64,000 bases of DNA, from assembly GCF_011043735.1 (NCBI RefSeq), contig NZ_JAAKGV010000026.1, forward strand, positions 36,059 through 100,058, read 5' to 3'. Made by a program: the position numbers and the translations under genes. Below, piece by piece: positions 1 through 8,354 of the stretch. Each line of letters opens with the position of its first letter. The first letter of the stretch is position 1. Below the pieces are notes generated by a model that did not search any database, was not told where the DNA came from, and worked only from the letters and a program-made list of their open reading frames with translations. This stretch comes from Methylobacterium sp. DB0501. Its GTDB lineage: Bacteria > Pseudomonadota > Alphaproteobacteria > Rhizobiales > Beijerinckiaceae.

Positions 1-187
1 GGGCAGCACCGTCCCCATGATCCGACGTTTGCAGGGCCTTCGGGCGCGGCCGGTAGGGATCTCGGTTCGGAACAGGGCTCCTCTGGCTCGCGGCGGCGCC
101 ACAGGCCGGGGGATCGCGTCCCACCACCCACGGCGCGGAGGGCAACGGACGACTCTCCGATCCCAAGGTGACGGCGTGGGCGTACCG

Positions 188-691
188 CTAGCTCCTGCGG
201 CCACGCCCCGCCGCCCGGTTCGCGATCGGCGCCTGCTTGGTGACCCGAGAATGCCTCGGAACGAATTTGTGGGTTCGGGCAATGGCGGCGCGCCTGATCG
301 AGTAGTTCGCGGCCGTCTTCGGGTAATCGGCCGGCAGCCCGTAGAGGGCTCGATAAGCGGCAAACGTCAGGCCGCGCTCCGTCAGATGTCGCTTCAGGGT
401 CTTGTAGCGCTTTCCGTTGATGAAGGAGATCAACGCATCCGGCGTAATCGATCGACGGATCTGTTCCGGCGTCGGCATCGTGGAGAGCGCTTGAGCTTTC
501 TCCGAAGCTGCATCATCCTGCGTTATCAATTCCTCTCGGCCGATTTGGTCCAATGCTTCATGGACGGCGCCGATCAGCGTGACGATCTCGCGCGGACGCA
601 CGTAATTGTTCATGACATACGCCGCCACGACAGCCGTCGTGAGTTTCAACCGACCAGCCGATTGACCGGCGTGTCGTCCGACAACACTCAT
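188..691 (-). CDS. MucR/Ros-family transcriptional regulator lacking zinc ligands
   Basis: A 167-residue protein with the Ros/MucR DNA-binding fold near residues 85-140. The 'LKRHL' helix and the 'LYGLPADYP' segment match the family's conserved 'xWGLPxDYP' element. The family binds AT-rich promoter DNA and usually controls surface polysaccharide, motility or plasmid genes. Compared with classical Ros, the two zinc cysteines are replaced by Ser and Asn ('LISFINGK'), and the second histidine region reads 'TERG', so only one of four usual zinc ligands remains. Zinc-independent Ros homologues are known, so this need not mean loss of function. An AGAGG ribosome site lies within an inverted repeat just upstream. 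The C-terminal tail is basic. Family assignment is firm; the target genes are unknown. Confidence 0.85.
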   Translation of the reverse strand: MSVVGRHAGQSAGRLKLTTAVVAAYVMNNYVRPREIVTLIGAVHEALDQIGREELITQDDAASEKAQALSTMPTPEQIRRSITPDALISFINGKRYKTLKRHLTERGLTFAAYRALYGLPADYPKTAANYSIRRAAIARTHKFVPRHSRVTKQAPIANRAAGRGRRS

Positions 692-695
692 TTCA

Positions 696-716
696 ACAAC
701 CTCTGCGTAAGGTTGT
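696..716 (-). promoter_or_regulatory. Inverted repeat over the ribosome site of the MucR-like gene
   Basis: ACAACCT and AGGTTGT form 7-base arms around a 7-base loop, 5 to 25 bases upstream of the start codon at 691. The arm nearer the gene overlaps the AGAGG ribosome site on the minus strand. It could be an autoregulatory operator or a translational hairpin; which one is inference. Confidence 0.4.
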
Positions 717-925
717 ATCGAATTTTGGAAAAATCGTATCGTCAGTCAATGACCAGACAGCCGCTCGAGCAGGCGGAATGTCGGTCGACGGAAAAGCGTT
801 GCCTTCGAACCGCAACGGCCTGCGGCAGGCCGGGGCGCGCGCAAAAGGCGAAGCGATCCCCGACATCGAGCCCGGCCGGTCTGCATCGGGGGAGGGGCAG
901 CCTCGAAACTGCCCCCGCGCGCGGT

Positions 926-1096
926 TCACCCCTCATGGGGATCGAACTCGGTGACGACGCTGGCGGGATCGCCCTCGAACTCGTCCGAGGTGACGACGGC
1001 GTAGCCGGCCTCGGAGCGGAAGACGGTGACCGGGACCATCAGGGAGAGCGCGAGGCTGTGGGCGTAGCGGTTCGCGAGGGTGAGATCGGTCGCCAT
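926..1096 (-). CDS. Small hypothetical protein, 56 aa
   Basis: A short frame starting MATDLTLANRYAHSLALSL and ending EFDPHEG. An AGGAG ribosome site sits about 9 bases before the ATG. The body is a regular alternation of hydrophobic and charged residues with an acidic tail, as expected of a real small protein. No family is recognised. It lies upstream of the MucR-like gene and downstream of the toxin-antitoxin pair, on the same strand as both. Confidence 0.55.
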   Translation of the reverse strand: MATDLTLANRYAHSLALSLMVPVTVFRSEAGYAVVTSDEFEGDPASVVTEFDPHEG

Positions 1097-1339
1097 CGGG
1101 GTCTTGCTCCTGACGGAGCGGGGGCGATCCCCGCTCGACAGCGCCCCAGAAGGCCGGGAGCGGCCGCGATCACCGCGGGAGGCGAAGCCGGGAGCGGCCG
1201 CCCGCTTGCGGAGCGGACCCCTCGAGGGTTGATCGTGGAAGGCCGCGACGGCCTATCGGGGTTGCTGCGAGAGAGCGGGGTCGACCACCGCCAGCCGGGC
1301 GCGCCATCGACAGGACATCGATCTCATAGCGAAATGCGG

Positions 1340-1762
1340 TCACAGGGTCCGGTCGATCCGGCCCTGGGCGGCGGTGAAGAGCGGACGGATCGCGGTCCGG
1401 ATCAGGTTCATGAACCCGGGTCCGAACGAGCCGCGTGGCGTCTGGTTCGGGTCGAAGTGGAAGGACCGCTCGGCGACGTCGTAGTTGTACTCGCTGACCA
1501 TGACCCAGCCGCGCTTCAGCGTCGACAGGCCAGCCCGGCGCAGTTCGAGCACCGGGATCTCGAGGGCGATCTGTCCCTCGCCCGGCGGGGTTCCGGAGAT
1601 GGCCAGCAGGACGAGGTGGGTCAGCCCCTGGGCCTGATCGGGCACGGTGATGGCCAGGCAGGTCGGGCGATCCTTGGGCGCGTTGAACCGGCCCTCCTCC
1701 CGCTGCCACCGCCACAGGTAGGGATAGGCGATGACCGTGCCCGACGGGAAAGCGCCGGTCAT
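1340..1762 (-). CDS. PemK/MazF-like growth inhibitor (toxin)
   Basis: The 140-residue product opens MTGAFPSGTVIAYPYLW and continues with a 'KDRPTCLAI' segment. This is the arrangement of PemK/MazF/CcdB-fold toxins: a Gly-x-Val-Ile strand, then K-x-RP. Toxins of this fold are usually ribonucleases that cut mRNA. The ATG chosen lies one base after the stop of the antitoxin gene upstream; a longer frame starting at 1849 would run back through the antitoxin. The C-terminal half (FHFDPNQTPRGSFGPGF) is not typical of MazF, so the fold call is good but enzymatic activity is an inference. Confidence 0.7.
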   Translation of the reverse strand: MTGAFPSGTVIAYPYLWRWQREEGRFNAPKDRPTCLAITVPDQAQGLTHLVLLAISGTPPGEGQIALEIPVLELRRAGLSTLKRGWVMVSEYNYDVAERSFHFDPNQTPRGSFGPGFMNLIRTAIRPLFTAAQGRIDRTL

Positions 1763-1763
1763 C

Positions 1764-2021
1764 CTAGTTGCTCCCGTGCTCGGCCGACTGGCGGTCGAGT
1801 TCGTCCAGGATGAGGTGCGCCAGCTCCGGGGGCGTCTCTCCTGCGGCATAGGCCCGGCGCGGGTCGGCCTGTTCGGTCAGTTGCCGGTAGGTGTCGGCCG
1901 AGAGCACGACCAGGGATGGCCGGCCGTGCTTGGTCAGGGTCAGGGGCGCCAGGCGCGCCTCGTCGTGGTAGCGGCCGAAGTGGCGGAGGAACTCGGCGGT
2001 GGTGACGGATTTTTCGGGCAT
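1764..2021 (-). CDS. Phd/YefM-type antitoxin
   Basis: An 85-residue protein beginning MPEKSVTTAEFLRHFGRY, with 'LTLTKHGRPSLVVLSADTYRQL' in the position of the Phd/YefM DNA-binding core (tk.GrP..VlvS.e.Y..l). Such antitoxins bind their own promoter through the N-terminal domain and the toxin through the C-terminal tail. GGGGGAGAGC precedes the start. It is the first gene of a two-gene operon with the PemK-like toxin. Confidence 0.75.
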   Translation of the reverse strand: MPEKSVTTAEFLRHFGRYHDEARLAPLTLTKHGRPSLVVLSADTYRQLTEQADPRRAYAAGETPPELAHLILDELDRQSAEHGSN

Positions 2022-2046
2022 GCTCTCCCCCCTCTGAGTTACACGG

Positions 2047-2075
2047 ATTATACAGATAACACGAATTAGCGTCAT
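2047..2075 (-). promoter_or_regulatory. Promoter of the Phd/PemK-like toxin-antitoxin operon
   Basis: On the minus strand an ATGACG -35 element (2070-2075) is followed after exactly 17 bases by a perfect TATAAT (2047-2052), 25 bases upstream of the antitoxin start. The TTAT/ATAA-rich segment between and after the boxes would suit antitoxin binding. Confidence 0.6.
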
Positions 2076-2100
2076 CCCGCTCTGTGGCGGGGCCACGCCG

Positions 2101-2484
2101 TCACAGGCCGAGGTCCTGCTGGAGGAAGCGGGCCGGGATGTCCTCCTCCCTGCCCTGCCAGACGACGCGGCCGTTCTCCCAGATCGTGACGAAGCCGCCG
2201 CCCTTCGGCATCGGCGGCGGAGGCGCCGCCTCGAAGTTCCGGCAAGCCGAACTCGCCCGTCGTGGCCGAGAAGGTCGGCGTCCGGCTGTTGCCGATCAGG
2301 ACGCGGTCGCAGGCGCCTGTCGGCCGCCGGACGCGGCGGCGCGACAAGCCGAGGTGGAACAGCTCGTAGGCGCGCTGCTCCTCGAGGGCGCGTTCCAGTG
2401 CCGACAGTGCTTGCACCGGCCGGGGCGGGTGTCGGCCGGCTCGTCCAGGGCCGGTCCGCCATTGTGCCCGACCCGGGCGGTCAT
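2101..2484 (-). pseudogene. 'GHNGGP'-type conserved hypothetical gene with two compensating frameshifts
   Basis: The start MTARVGHNGGPALDE is followed by a CKHCRHW zinc-knuckle-like segment. Near 2390 the coherent reading shifts frame into ALEEQRAYELFHLGLSRRR and GNSRTPTFSATTGEFG. Near 2237 it shifts back into CRNFEAAPPPPMPKGGG and ends EDIPARFLQQDLGL at the stop at 2101. One missing base followed by one extra base explains both shifts. No single frame spans the gene. The ATG overlaps the stop of the upstream DUF6884-like gene (ATGA). It is either a broken gene or an assembly error; the protein segments themselves are convincing. Confidence 0.65.
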
Positions 2485-3074
2485 GGCCGCCCTCCCCGCG
2501 CCCGAGCGGCTCCGCACAGCCAGCGCCGCAGGTCCCGGCGCATCAGGCCGATCGGCCCGTTGAGGACGCTGACGCGGGCATCGCGGCGCACGCAGCCCAT
2601 CTCGACGAAGCCGCGCACGAGGGCGTGCATCACCGTCAGGTAGAGCTGGCCGCCGACCAGCGCGACGTCCTCGACCGGTTCGTCGCCGTAGCGGGTCAGC
2701 CCGGCAATCTCGGCGCCGGCGTGCATCCCATAGGTGTCGGGTCGCCGCGGCGAGGGTGGCCGTGGCCAGCGCGTGGTCACGCCGCCGGCGATCATCCGCT
2801 CGGCGAGGTCCTGCGTCAGCCGCGCGTCGTAGTCGGCGATCGGGGTCGCCGCGTCGCGAAAGCCGTAATGGGCCGAGAGGAAGGCGACCTTGGCCATTCG
2901 GCCGTCCGGGTCGGCGGCGCGCAGCGTGCGCCAGAGCGGGCCGTCGTAGCGCGCGAGCGCCGGGATGCGGTCGGGATCGGGGCGCTTCGTCGCCGAGCAG
3001 GCGAGGACGAGGAGGCGGGCAGGTCGGGAGAAAGGGAGATCGGCTGGGCCAGCGGCGGAGCGATGTCGGTCCAT
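2481..3074 (-). CDS. DUF6884-like protein
   Basis: A 197-residue protein beginning MDRHRSAAGPADLPFS. The segment 'LLVLACSATKRP', then 'YDGPLWRTLRAA' and 'VAFLSAHYGFR', resembles the DUF6884/YaaA-like fold, whose members begin with a hydrophobic strand ending C-S-x-x-K and include an 'LSAxYG' motif. The exact activity of the family is not established. I chose the internal ATG at 3074 because the extra N-terminus is Arg-rich and unlike the family. It is translationally coupled to the frameshifted gene downstream. Confidence 0.6.
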   Translation of the reverse strand: MDRHRSAAGPADLPFSRPARLLVLACSATKRPDPDRIPALARYDGPLWRTLRAADPDGRMAKVAFLSAHYGFRDAATPIADYDARLTQDLAERMIAGGVTTRWPRPPSPRRPDTYGMHAGAEIAGLTRYGDEPVEDVALVGGQLYLTVMHALVRGFVEMGCVRRDARVSVLNGPIGLMRRDLRRWLCGAARARGGRP

Positions 3075-3235
3075 GGAGACGCTTTCGCGACGGGGCCGGA
3101 GCCTCTCTCCGATCACTCATCCCGTCGCGAGGCCTCGCCCCTCCTCTGGCTCCGGGCCTCTACGCGTCGATGTCCCGCAGCCCTGCGATCGAGGGGGATT
3201 CGCCGTTCAGCCGGCCTTGCTAGCGTGGCCGCATC

Positions 3236-3667
3236 GTGCCGATCCACCCCGAACACCGCCACTTCTACCCGATCGACTGGCCGCAGCTCTCGGACGCGAT
3301 CCGCTTCGGCCGGGCCGGCGGGCGCTGCGAGGCCTGCGGACGCCCGCACGGGCAGGTCATCGTCTGCCTGGACGAGGGGACGTGGTACGATGCCGAGGCC
3401 GGGCATTGGCGCTCCGGCCGGGGTCGGCCGCTGCGGCGCCCGCCCGGGCTCGCGGCCCTGGCCGAAGCCCGGCTGACGCTGCCGATCCTTGCGACCTGCC
3501 ATCGGGCGCACGACACCAGCCTGAACGGCGACCGGGATCTGGCGGCGTGGTGCCAGCGCTGCCACCTGCTGCACGACCGGCCCGAGCATCTGCGGCGGCG
3601 CCGGCTCACCTATCTACGGCGCCGAGCCCTCGGCGATCTGTTCCTCGGTCCCTACCCGCTCCCGTGA
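3236..3667 (+). CDS. HNH-like zinc-ribbon hypothetical protein
   Basis: This 143-residue protein starts with GTG (MPIHPEHRHFYPIDWPQ). It has a CEAC pair near residue 33 and a CQRCHLLHD element near residue 110. Two CxxC knuckles with a downstream histidine cluster are the layout of HNH endonucleases and related zinc ribbons, but the catalytic HNH residues are not complete enough to claim a nuclease. The tail is strongly basic (LRRRRLTYLRRRALGDLF). It is convergent with the SH3 fragment that follows. Confidence 0.6.
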   Translation: MPIHPEHRHFYPIDWPQLSDAIRFGRAGGRCEACGRPHGQVIVCLDEGTWYDAEAGHWRSGRGRPLRRPPGLAALAEARLTLPILATCHRAHDTSLNGDRDLAAWCQRCHLLHDRPEHLRRRRLTYLRRRALGDLFLGPYPLP

Positions 3668-3677
3668 ATGGCGCGGC

Positions 3678-3960
3678 TCAGGACCGTCCGGCCGGACCAC
3701 GGCCATAGGTTCCGGGTTCCTGCGGGGGAATGCCGGGACCGGCGGGACCGTGACCATGGTACGGGTTGGCGCCGCGTCCGATGAAGCGGCCCGCCACCCA
3801 GCCGGAGCCGCCGTAGACATCGACGTAGCACCAGGTGCCCCGAGACGCGCCGACATTGACGAAGTCGCCGCGCGCGAGGCGATTGACGATCCGGCTGCCG
3901 TCACCGGGGCGGGCATGCACGGCGGTTCTTACCGTTACATAGGCCTGCTCGTATCCGCCC
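3678..3960 (-). pseudogene. SH3-domain protein truncated at its 5' end by an insertion sequence
   Basis: The reading frame contains a bacterial SH3 domain: 'AYVTVRTAVHARPGDG', 'LARGDFVNV', 'TWCYVDVYGGSGWVAGRFI', then a Gly/Pro tail. Such proteins are normally exported and have a signal peptide, but here homology stops just upstream at 'AGGYEQAYV' and an in-frame TAG follows at 3975-3977. The break coincides with the start of a transposase remnant on the other strand. Only a GTG at 3920 could start translation, and that would cut into the SH3 domain. Confidence 0.65.
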
Positions 3961-4095
3961 GCGCGCCTCGGCGGCTACCTCGCCCGCTCACGCGATCCGC
4001 CGCCCGGCAATCTCGTCATGTGGCGCGGCTTTGCACGGCTCACCGACATTGCGCTCGGAGCCGCCCTCGCGCGGACATCGACAGGATATGGGTAA
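3961..4095 (+). mobile_element. IS4-like transposase C-terminal remnant
   Basis: A frame reads GGYLARSRDPPPGN, then MWRGFARLTDIALGAALA, and ends at TAA 4093-4095. The 'PPGN..vWRG..RL.DI.lG' signature is typical of the last 40 residues of IS4-like DDE transposases. Nothing else of the transposase remains, so this is the 3' end of a deleted element. It abuts the truncated SH3 gene on one side and an IS630 fragment on the other. Confidence 0.6.
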
Positions 4096-4127
4096 AAGGA
4101 AGCCTCACCGAGGGCTTACGGCAGAGG

Positions 4128-4445
4128 ATGCGCGACAGCATGGCCGGCGTCGCCGTCACACCATGCTCGGTCAGAAGCCGCTCGGCCAGTTCCGGCATGG
4201 TGACGTCGGGCGTAGCCTCCACCGCTGCGATCAGGAAATCCGCCACCGGCTCCAGCTTGCCGCTGCCCTTGGGGCGCCCTTGGCGGGCCGGTGCCGCGGA
4301 GCTGGTCCGAGAGGGACGCCACGCCAGCTTGATCGCGCAACTCGCACTGACCGAAAACTGCCGGGCCGCAGCTCGGCGAGAACCGCCGTTCTCGACAAAC
4401 CCGGTGATCCGCTCGCGAAGATCCTAAAGAGTAGCAGCCACACAT
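4128..4445 (-). mobile_element. IS630-family transposase N-terminal remnant, frameshifted
   Basis: The minus strand encodes DLRERITGFVENGGSRRAAARQF, then ARQGRPKGSGKLEP, then VADFLIAAVEATPD and LLTEHGVTATPAMLSRILCR. This is the double helix-turn-helix N-terminal region of IS630/Tc1-like transposases. The first codons (MCGCYSL) are one base out of frame with the rest, and homology ends near 4128, before the DDE domain. It is a nonfunctional fragment. The sequence to 4560 holds no gene, only a repeated 10-mer (GCGAGTCCAA at 4496 and 4536). Confidence 0.7.
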
Positions 4446-4560
4446 GATCCACCTCCTCGCACAAGGCAATCAGGTCAGCCGCACCCTCGCAACCCGCGAG
4501 TCCAATTTCTAGGACGACGCTTTAGTGGCGACTTTGCGAGTCCAACGCTTACAAATGCAG

Positions 4561-5514
4561 CTACTGGCCAATATTGCGGCGGATCTCATCTAACAGTTCT
4601 GGAACTATAGAGAAAAGATCACCAACAACGCCGTAATCGGCCACCTGGAAGATCGGCGCGTCCTCGTCCTTGTTGATCGCAACGATGGTCTTCGAATCCT
4701 TCATCCCGGCGAGATGCTGGATGGCGCCGGAGATTCCCACCGCGACGTAGAGGTCCGGCGCCACCACCTTGCCGGTCTGACCCACCTGCCAGTCGTTCGG
4801 CGCGTAGCCGGCGTCCACCGCCGCGCGCGAAGCGCCGACCGCGGCACCCAGCGCGTCGGCCAGCGGCTCGATCAACTCGTGGAACTTGTCGGCCGAGCCG
4901 AGCGAGCGCCCCCCGGACACGATGATCCGCGCCGAGGCCAGCTCCGGCCGGTCGGACTTGGCGATCTCCTCGCCCTTGAAGGTGGAGCCGCCGGCCTCCG
5001 GCGCCGCCGCCGACACCACCTCGACCAGGGCCGCCGATCCGCCCTCCTCCGCCGCCTTGAAGGCCGCCGTGCGGACGGTGATCACCCGCTTCGGGCCGGG
5101 CGCCTGCACCGTCTGGATGGCGTTGCCGGCGTAGATCGGCCGCTCGAACGTGTCGGGCGCCACCACCCTGATGATATCGGACACCTGCGCCACGTCGAGC
5201 AGCGCGGCCACCCGCGGCAGCACGTTCTTGCCGGTGGTGGTGGCCGAGGCGATGACCGTCTCGTAGGGCTCGGCGACCGCCGCGATCAGGGCCGCGACCG
5301 GCTCGGCGAGGTCGTGGTCGTAGACCGCCTCCTCGCTGTTGAGCACCTTCTCGACCCCGTCGAGCTTGGCCACCGCGTCAGCGACCGCCTTAGTGCCGGA
5401 GCCCAGGACCAGGGCGTGGACCGGCGCGCCGATCGCCTTGGCGGCGGTGAGCGCCTTCAGCGTGCCGTCCTTGATCTGGCCGTCGCCGTGCTCGACGAAG
5501 AGAAGCGTGGTCAT
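4561..5514 (-). CDS. etfA: Electron transfer flavoprotein subunit alpha
   Basis: EtfA binds FAD and, with EtfB, carries electrons from acyl-CoA dehydrogenases to ETF-ubiquinone oxidoreductase. The 317-residue length is normal. The N-terminal Rossmann-like domain begins MTTLLFVEHGDGQI. The C-terminal FAD domain has the diagnostic 'GQTGKVVAPDLYVAVGIS' and 'GAIQHLAGM' segments, then 'AINKDEDAPIFQVADYG'. It is the last gene of the catabolic operon, 70 bases after etfB. Presence beside a dedicated acyl-CoA dehydrogenase suggests a pathway-specific copy rather than the housekeeping one. Confidence 0.95.
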   Translation of the reverse strand: MTTLLFVEHGDGQIKDGTLKALTAAKAIGAPVHALVLGSGTKAVADAVAKLDGVEKVLNSEEAVYDHDLAEPVAALIAAVAEPYETVIASATTTGKNVLPRVAALLDVAQVSDIIRVVAPDTFERPIYAGNAIQTVQAPGPKRVITVRTAAFKAAEEGGSAALVEVVSAAAPEAGGSTFKGEEIAKSDRPELASARIIVSGGRSLGSADKFHELIEPLADALGAAVGASRAAVDAGYAPNDWQVGQTGKVVAPDLYVAVGISGAIQHLAGMKDSKTIVAINKDEDAPIFQVADYGVVGDLFSIVPELLDEIRRNIGQ

Positions 5515-5584
5515 GTGCGCGTGAACTCCGGTTGCGGTTCGCGCCGCTCGACCTCTGGGGGAGCGACGCCGAGTCCGAGAAGAA

Positions 5585-6334
5585 TCAGATGACGCCGGCC
5601 TCGACCTTGAGTTTCTGAACGAGCTCGGCAGCCGAGCCGACCTTGACGCCCGCCTGACGGCCCGGCGGCTCGGCGGTCTTGAGCACCTTGAGCTTCGGGG
5701 TCACGTCGACGCCGAGACCCTCGGGGTTCAGCTCGTCGAGCGGCTTCTTCTTGGCCTTCATGATGTTGGGCAGCGAGGCGTAGCGCGGCTCGTTGAGGCG
5801 CAGGTCGGTGGTGACGATCGCCGGGAGCTTGAGGGCGACCGTCTGGAGGCCGCCATCGACCTCGCGGGTCACGTCGATCCCGCCCTCGCCCGCCTCGATC
5901 TTGTAGGCGAAGGTGCCCTGCGGCCAGCCGAGCAGGGCACCGAGCATCTGGCCGGTCTGGTTGCAGTCGTCGTCGATCGCCTGCTTGCCGAGGATGACGA
6001 GCTCGGGCATCTCCTTCTCGACGACCGCCTTGAGGATCTTGGCGACGGCAAGCGGCTCGCAATTCACGTCGGTCTTCACGAGGATCGCGCGGTCGGCGCC
6101 CATGGCGAGCGCGGTGCGCAGGGTCTCCTGCGCCTGCTGCGGCCCGATCGATACCGCGACGATCTCGGTGGCCTTGCCCTTCTCCTTCAGGCGGATCGCC
6201 TCCTCGACGGCGATCTCGTCGAAGGGGTTCATCGACATCTTGACGTTGGCGAGTTCCACGCCCAATCCGTCGGCCTTCACGCGGATCTTCACGTTGTAGT
6301 CGACCACCCGCTTGACGGGCACTAGAACCTTCAT
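5585..6334 (-). CDS. etfB: Electron transfer flavoprotein subunit beta
   Basis: A 249-residue partner of EtfA that holds the AMP and the loop contacting acyl-CoA dehydrogenases. MKVLVPVKRVVDYNVKIRV is the usual N-terminus, and 'SMNPFDEIAVEEAIRLKE' is the family signature. Later come 'ILVKTD', 'ILGKQAIDDDCNQTGQML' and 'PEGLGVD'. GGGAGACTGTT precedes the ATG. It lies between the ETF-QO gene and etfA in the same operon; the 78-base gap upstream is AT-rich but shows no clear promoter. Confidence 0.95.
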   Translation of the reverse strand: MKVLVPVKRVVDYNVKIRVKADGLGVELANVKMSMNPFDEIAVEEAIRLKEKGKATEIVAVSIGPQQAQETLRTALAMGADRAILVKTDVNCEPLAVAKILKAVVEKEMPELVILGKQAIDDDCNQTGQMLGALLGWPQGTFAYKIEAGEGGIDVTREVDGGLQTVALKLPAIVTTDLRLNEPRYASLPNIMKAKKKPLDELNPEGLGVDVTPKLKVLKTAEPPGRQAGVKVGSAAELVQKLKVEAGVI

Positions 6335-6412
6335 AACAGTCTCCCTAGCTCCATAGTCCCAAAACGACTTTTATTTATTCCGATAACAGATTGTCATAAA
6401 AGATCTACACAA

Positions 6413-8086
6413 CTACATATTTGGGTAGTTCGGCCCGCCCGGGCCTTCCGGCGGTACCCAGTCGATGTTCTGGTTCGGGTCCTTGATATCGCACGTCTTG
6501 CAGTGGACGCAGTTCTGCGCGTTGATCTGGTAGCGCACCCCGTCCGAGGCGGAGGCGTCCTCCACCCACTCGTAGACGCCCGCCGGGCAGTAGCGCGCCG
6601 AGGGCCCGCCGAACACGTCGTGCTCGGAGCGCTTCTGCACCTCCAGGTCGCGGACCTGGAGGTGGGCCGGCTGGTCCTCCTCGTGGTTGGTGTTCGACAG
6701 GTAGACCGAGGAGAGCCGGTCGAAGGTCAGCTTGCCGTCCGGCTTCGGGTAGACGATCGGCGTCACCTCCGAGAGCGGCTTCAGGCAGGCGTGGTCCGGC
6801 TTGCCGTGGCCGAGCGTGCCGAACGGCGAGGCGCCGAGCAGGGTCGTCGCCCACATGTCGATCCCGCCGAGGCCGACCCCCACCAGCGTGCCGTACTTCG
6901 ACCAGAGCGGCTTGACGTTGCGCACCGCCTTGAGGTCCTGCCCGATCGGGCTGTCGCGCCAGCCGGCCTCGTAGGCGGCGAGCTCGTCCCCGGCCCGGCC
7001 GGCCTTCAGCGCCTCGGCGATCGCGTCCGCCGCCTGGATGCCGGACAGGATCGCGTTGTGCGAGCCCTTGATGCGCGGCACGTTCACGAAGCCCGCGGAA
7101 TCGCCCACGAGGCAGCCGCCGGGGAAGACGAGCTTGGGCACCGATTGCCAGCCGCCCTCCATGATCGCCCGCGCCCCGTAGCCGATGCGCTTGGCGCCCT
7201 CGAACGTGTCGCGGATCAGCGGGTGGGTCTTGAAGCGCTGGAACTCCTCGAACGGCGACAGGGTCGGGTTCTCGTAGTTCAGGTGGGTGACGAACCCGAC
7301 CGAGACCAGGTGGTCGTCGAAGTGGTACAGCCACGAGCCGCCGCCGGCCTTGTTCGGCAGCGGCCAGCCCATCGTGTGGCGCACCAGCCCCGGCTCGAAC
7401 CGGTCGGGAGCGAGCTGCCACAGCTCCTTCACGCCGATCCCGTACTTGAAGTGGTCGCTTTCCTTGTTGAGCGCGAAGCGCTGGATCAGCCCCTTGGTCA
7501 GCGAGCCGCGGGCGCCCTCGCCGAACACCGTGTACTTGGCGCGCAGCTCCATGCCGCGGGTGTAGTCGTCGCGCTGCGCGCCGGACTTCGCGATCCCGAG
7601 ATCGCCGGTGGCGATGCCCACGACCGCGCCGGCCGCGTCGAACAGCACCTCCGCGGCAGGGAAGCCCGGGTAGATCTCGACGCCGAGCGCCTCGGCCTGG
7701 GCGCCGAGGTACTTGGCGACGTTCGACAGCGAGCCGACAAAGTTGCCGTGGTTGGACATCAGACGCGGAAAAAACACGTTCGGCAGGGTCACGCCGCTGT
7801 TCCTGGTGAGCATCATGAACGCGTCGCGGGCGACCTCGGTCTTGAGCGGCCGCTCGGGGTCCTGGCGCCAGTCGGGCAGCAGGGCGTCGAGGCCGGTCGG
7901 GTCGACCACGGCGCCGGACAGGATGTGGGCGCCGACCTCCGAGCCCTTCTCGACCACGACGACCGAGATGTCCCCGCCGGCTTCCGCCGCGCGCTGCTTG
8001 AGGCGGATCGCGGTGGCGAGCCCGGCCGGCCCCGCCCCGACGACGACCACGTCGAAGTCCATGCTCTCGCGTTCGGGCAGCGCCAT
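6413..8086 (-). CDS. Electron transfer flavoprotein-ubiquinone oxidoreductase
   Basis: The 557-residue monotopic inner-membrane enzyme takes electrons from reduced ETF and passes them to ubiquinone. Near the N-terminus is the FAD dinucleotide motif 'VVVVGAGPAGLATAIRL'. 'GGCLVGDSAGFVNVPRIKG' is the second FAD-contact region. The C-terminal 4Fe-4S site is intact, with 'CPAGVYEW' and 'NCVHCKTCDIKDPNQNIDW'. I start at the ATG at 8086, which has GGAGAGG upstream; a longer frame to 8239 lacks family similarity. Finding it with etfBA in a beta-oxidation operon means the pathway carries its own link to the quinone pool. Confidence 0.93.
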   Translation of the reverse strand: MALPERESMDFDVVVVGAGPAGLATAIRLKQRAAEAGGDISVVVVEKGSEVGAHILSGAVVDPTGLDALLPDWRQDPERPLKTEVARDAFMMLTRNSGVTLPNVFFPRLMSNHGNFVGSLSNVAKYLGAQAEALGVEIYPGFPAAEVLFDAAGAVVGIATGDLGIAKSGAQRDDYTRGMELRAKYTVFGEGARGSLTKGLIQRFALNKESDHFKYGIGVKELWQLAPDRFEPGLVRHTMGWPLPNKAGGGSWLYHFDDHLVSVGFVTHLNYENPTLSPFEEFQRFKTHPLIRDTFEGAKRIGYGARAIMEGGWQSVPKLVFPGGCLVGDSAGFVNVPRIKGSHNAILSGIQAADAIAEALKAGRAGDELAAYEAGWRDSPIGQDLKAVRNVKPLWSKYGTLVGVGLGGIDMWATTLLGASPFGTLGHGKPDHACLKPLSEVTPIVYPKPDGKLTFDRLSSVYLSNTNHEEDQPAHLQVRDLEVQKRSEHDVFGGPSARYCPAGVYEWVEDASASDGVRYQINAQNCVHCKTCDIKDPNQNIDWVPPEGPGGPNYPNM

Positions 8087-8354
8087 CGTCGCCTCTCCTG
8101 ATCTGATCCGCTTTATCGCCGGATCTATAGTCCGGGCAGCACTGTCGGCTCTACATTTCGATTGATCTGCCCCAACGGGGTAATCCGATTCGAAAGTTAG
8201 CGCAGGGTCAGGGTGGAATTGACCCTGTTTTTGATCCACGACCTATGCAAGTTCTCGGGCTGTGACAGCTTGGTTGGCGAAGGCTCGACAGTCCCTCGTC
8301 CTGATAGAGCCGGCACGGTCCATCGCAAATCGATGCTCAACAGGCATCGTCGGT

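Noticed and set aside
693..936. Two overlapping minus-strand frames upstream of the MucR-like gene
   Set aside because: Composition is low-complexity Arg/Pro/Ala and there is no ribosome site; the sequence is better read as the regulator's promoter region.
4496..4545. Repeated 10-mer GCGAGTCCAA, 40 bases apart, next to the IS630 remnant
   Set aside because: Only two short copies and no inverted partner; cannot be shown to be an IS end or target duplication.
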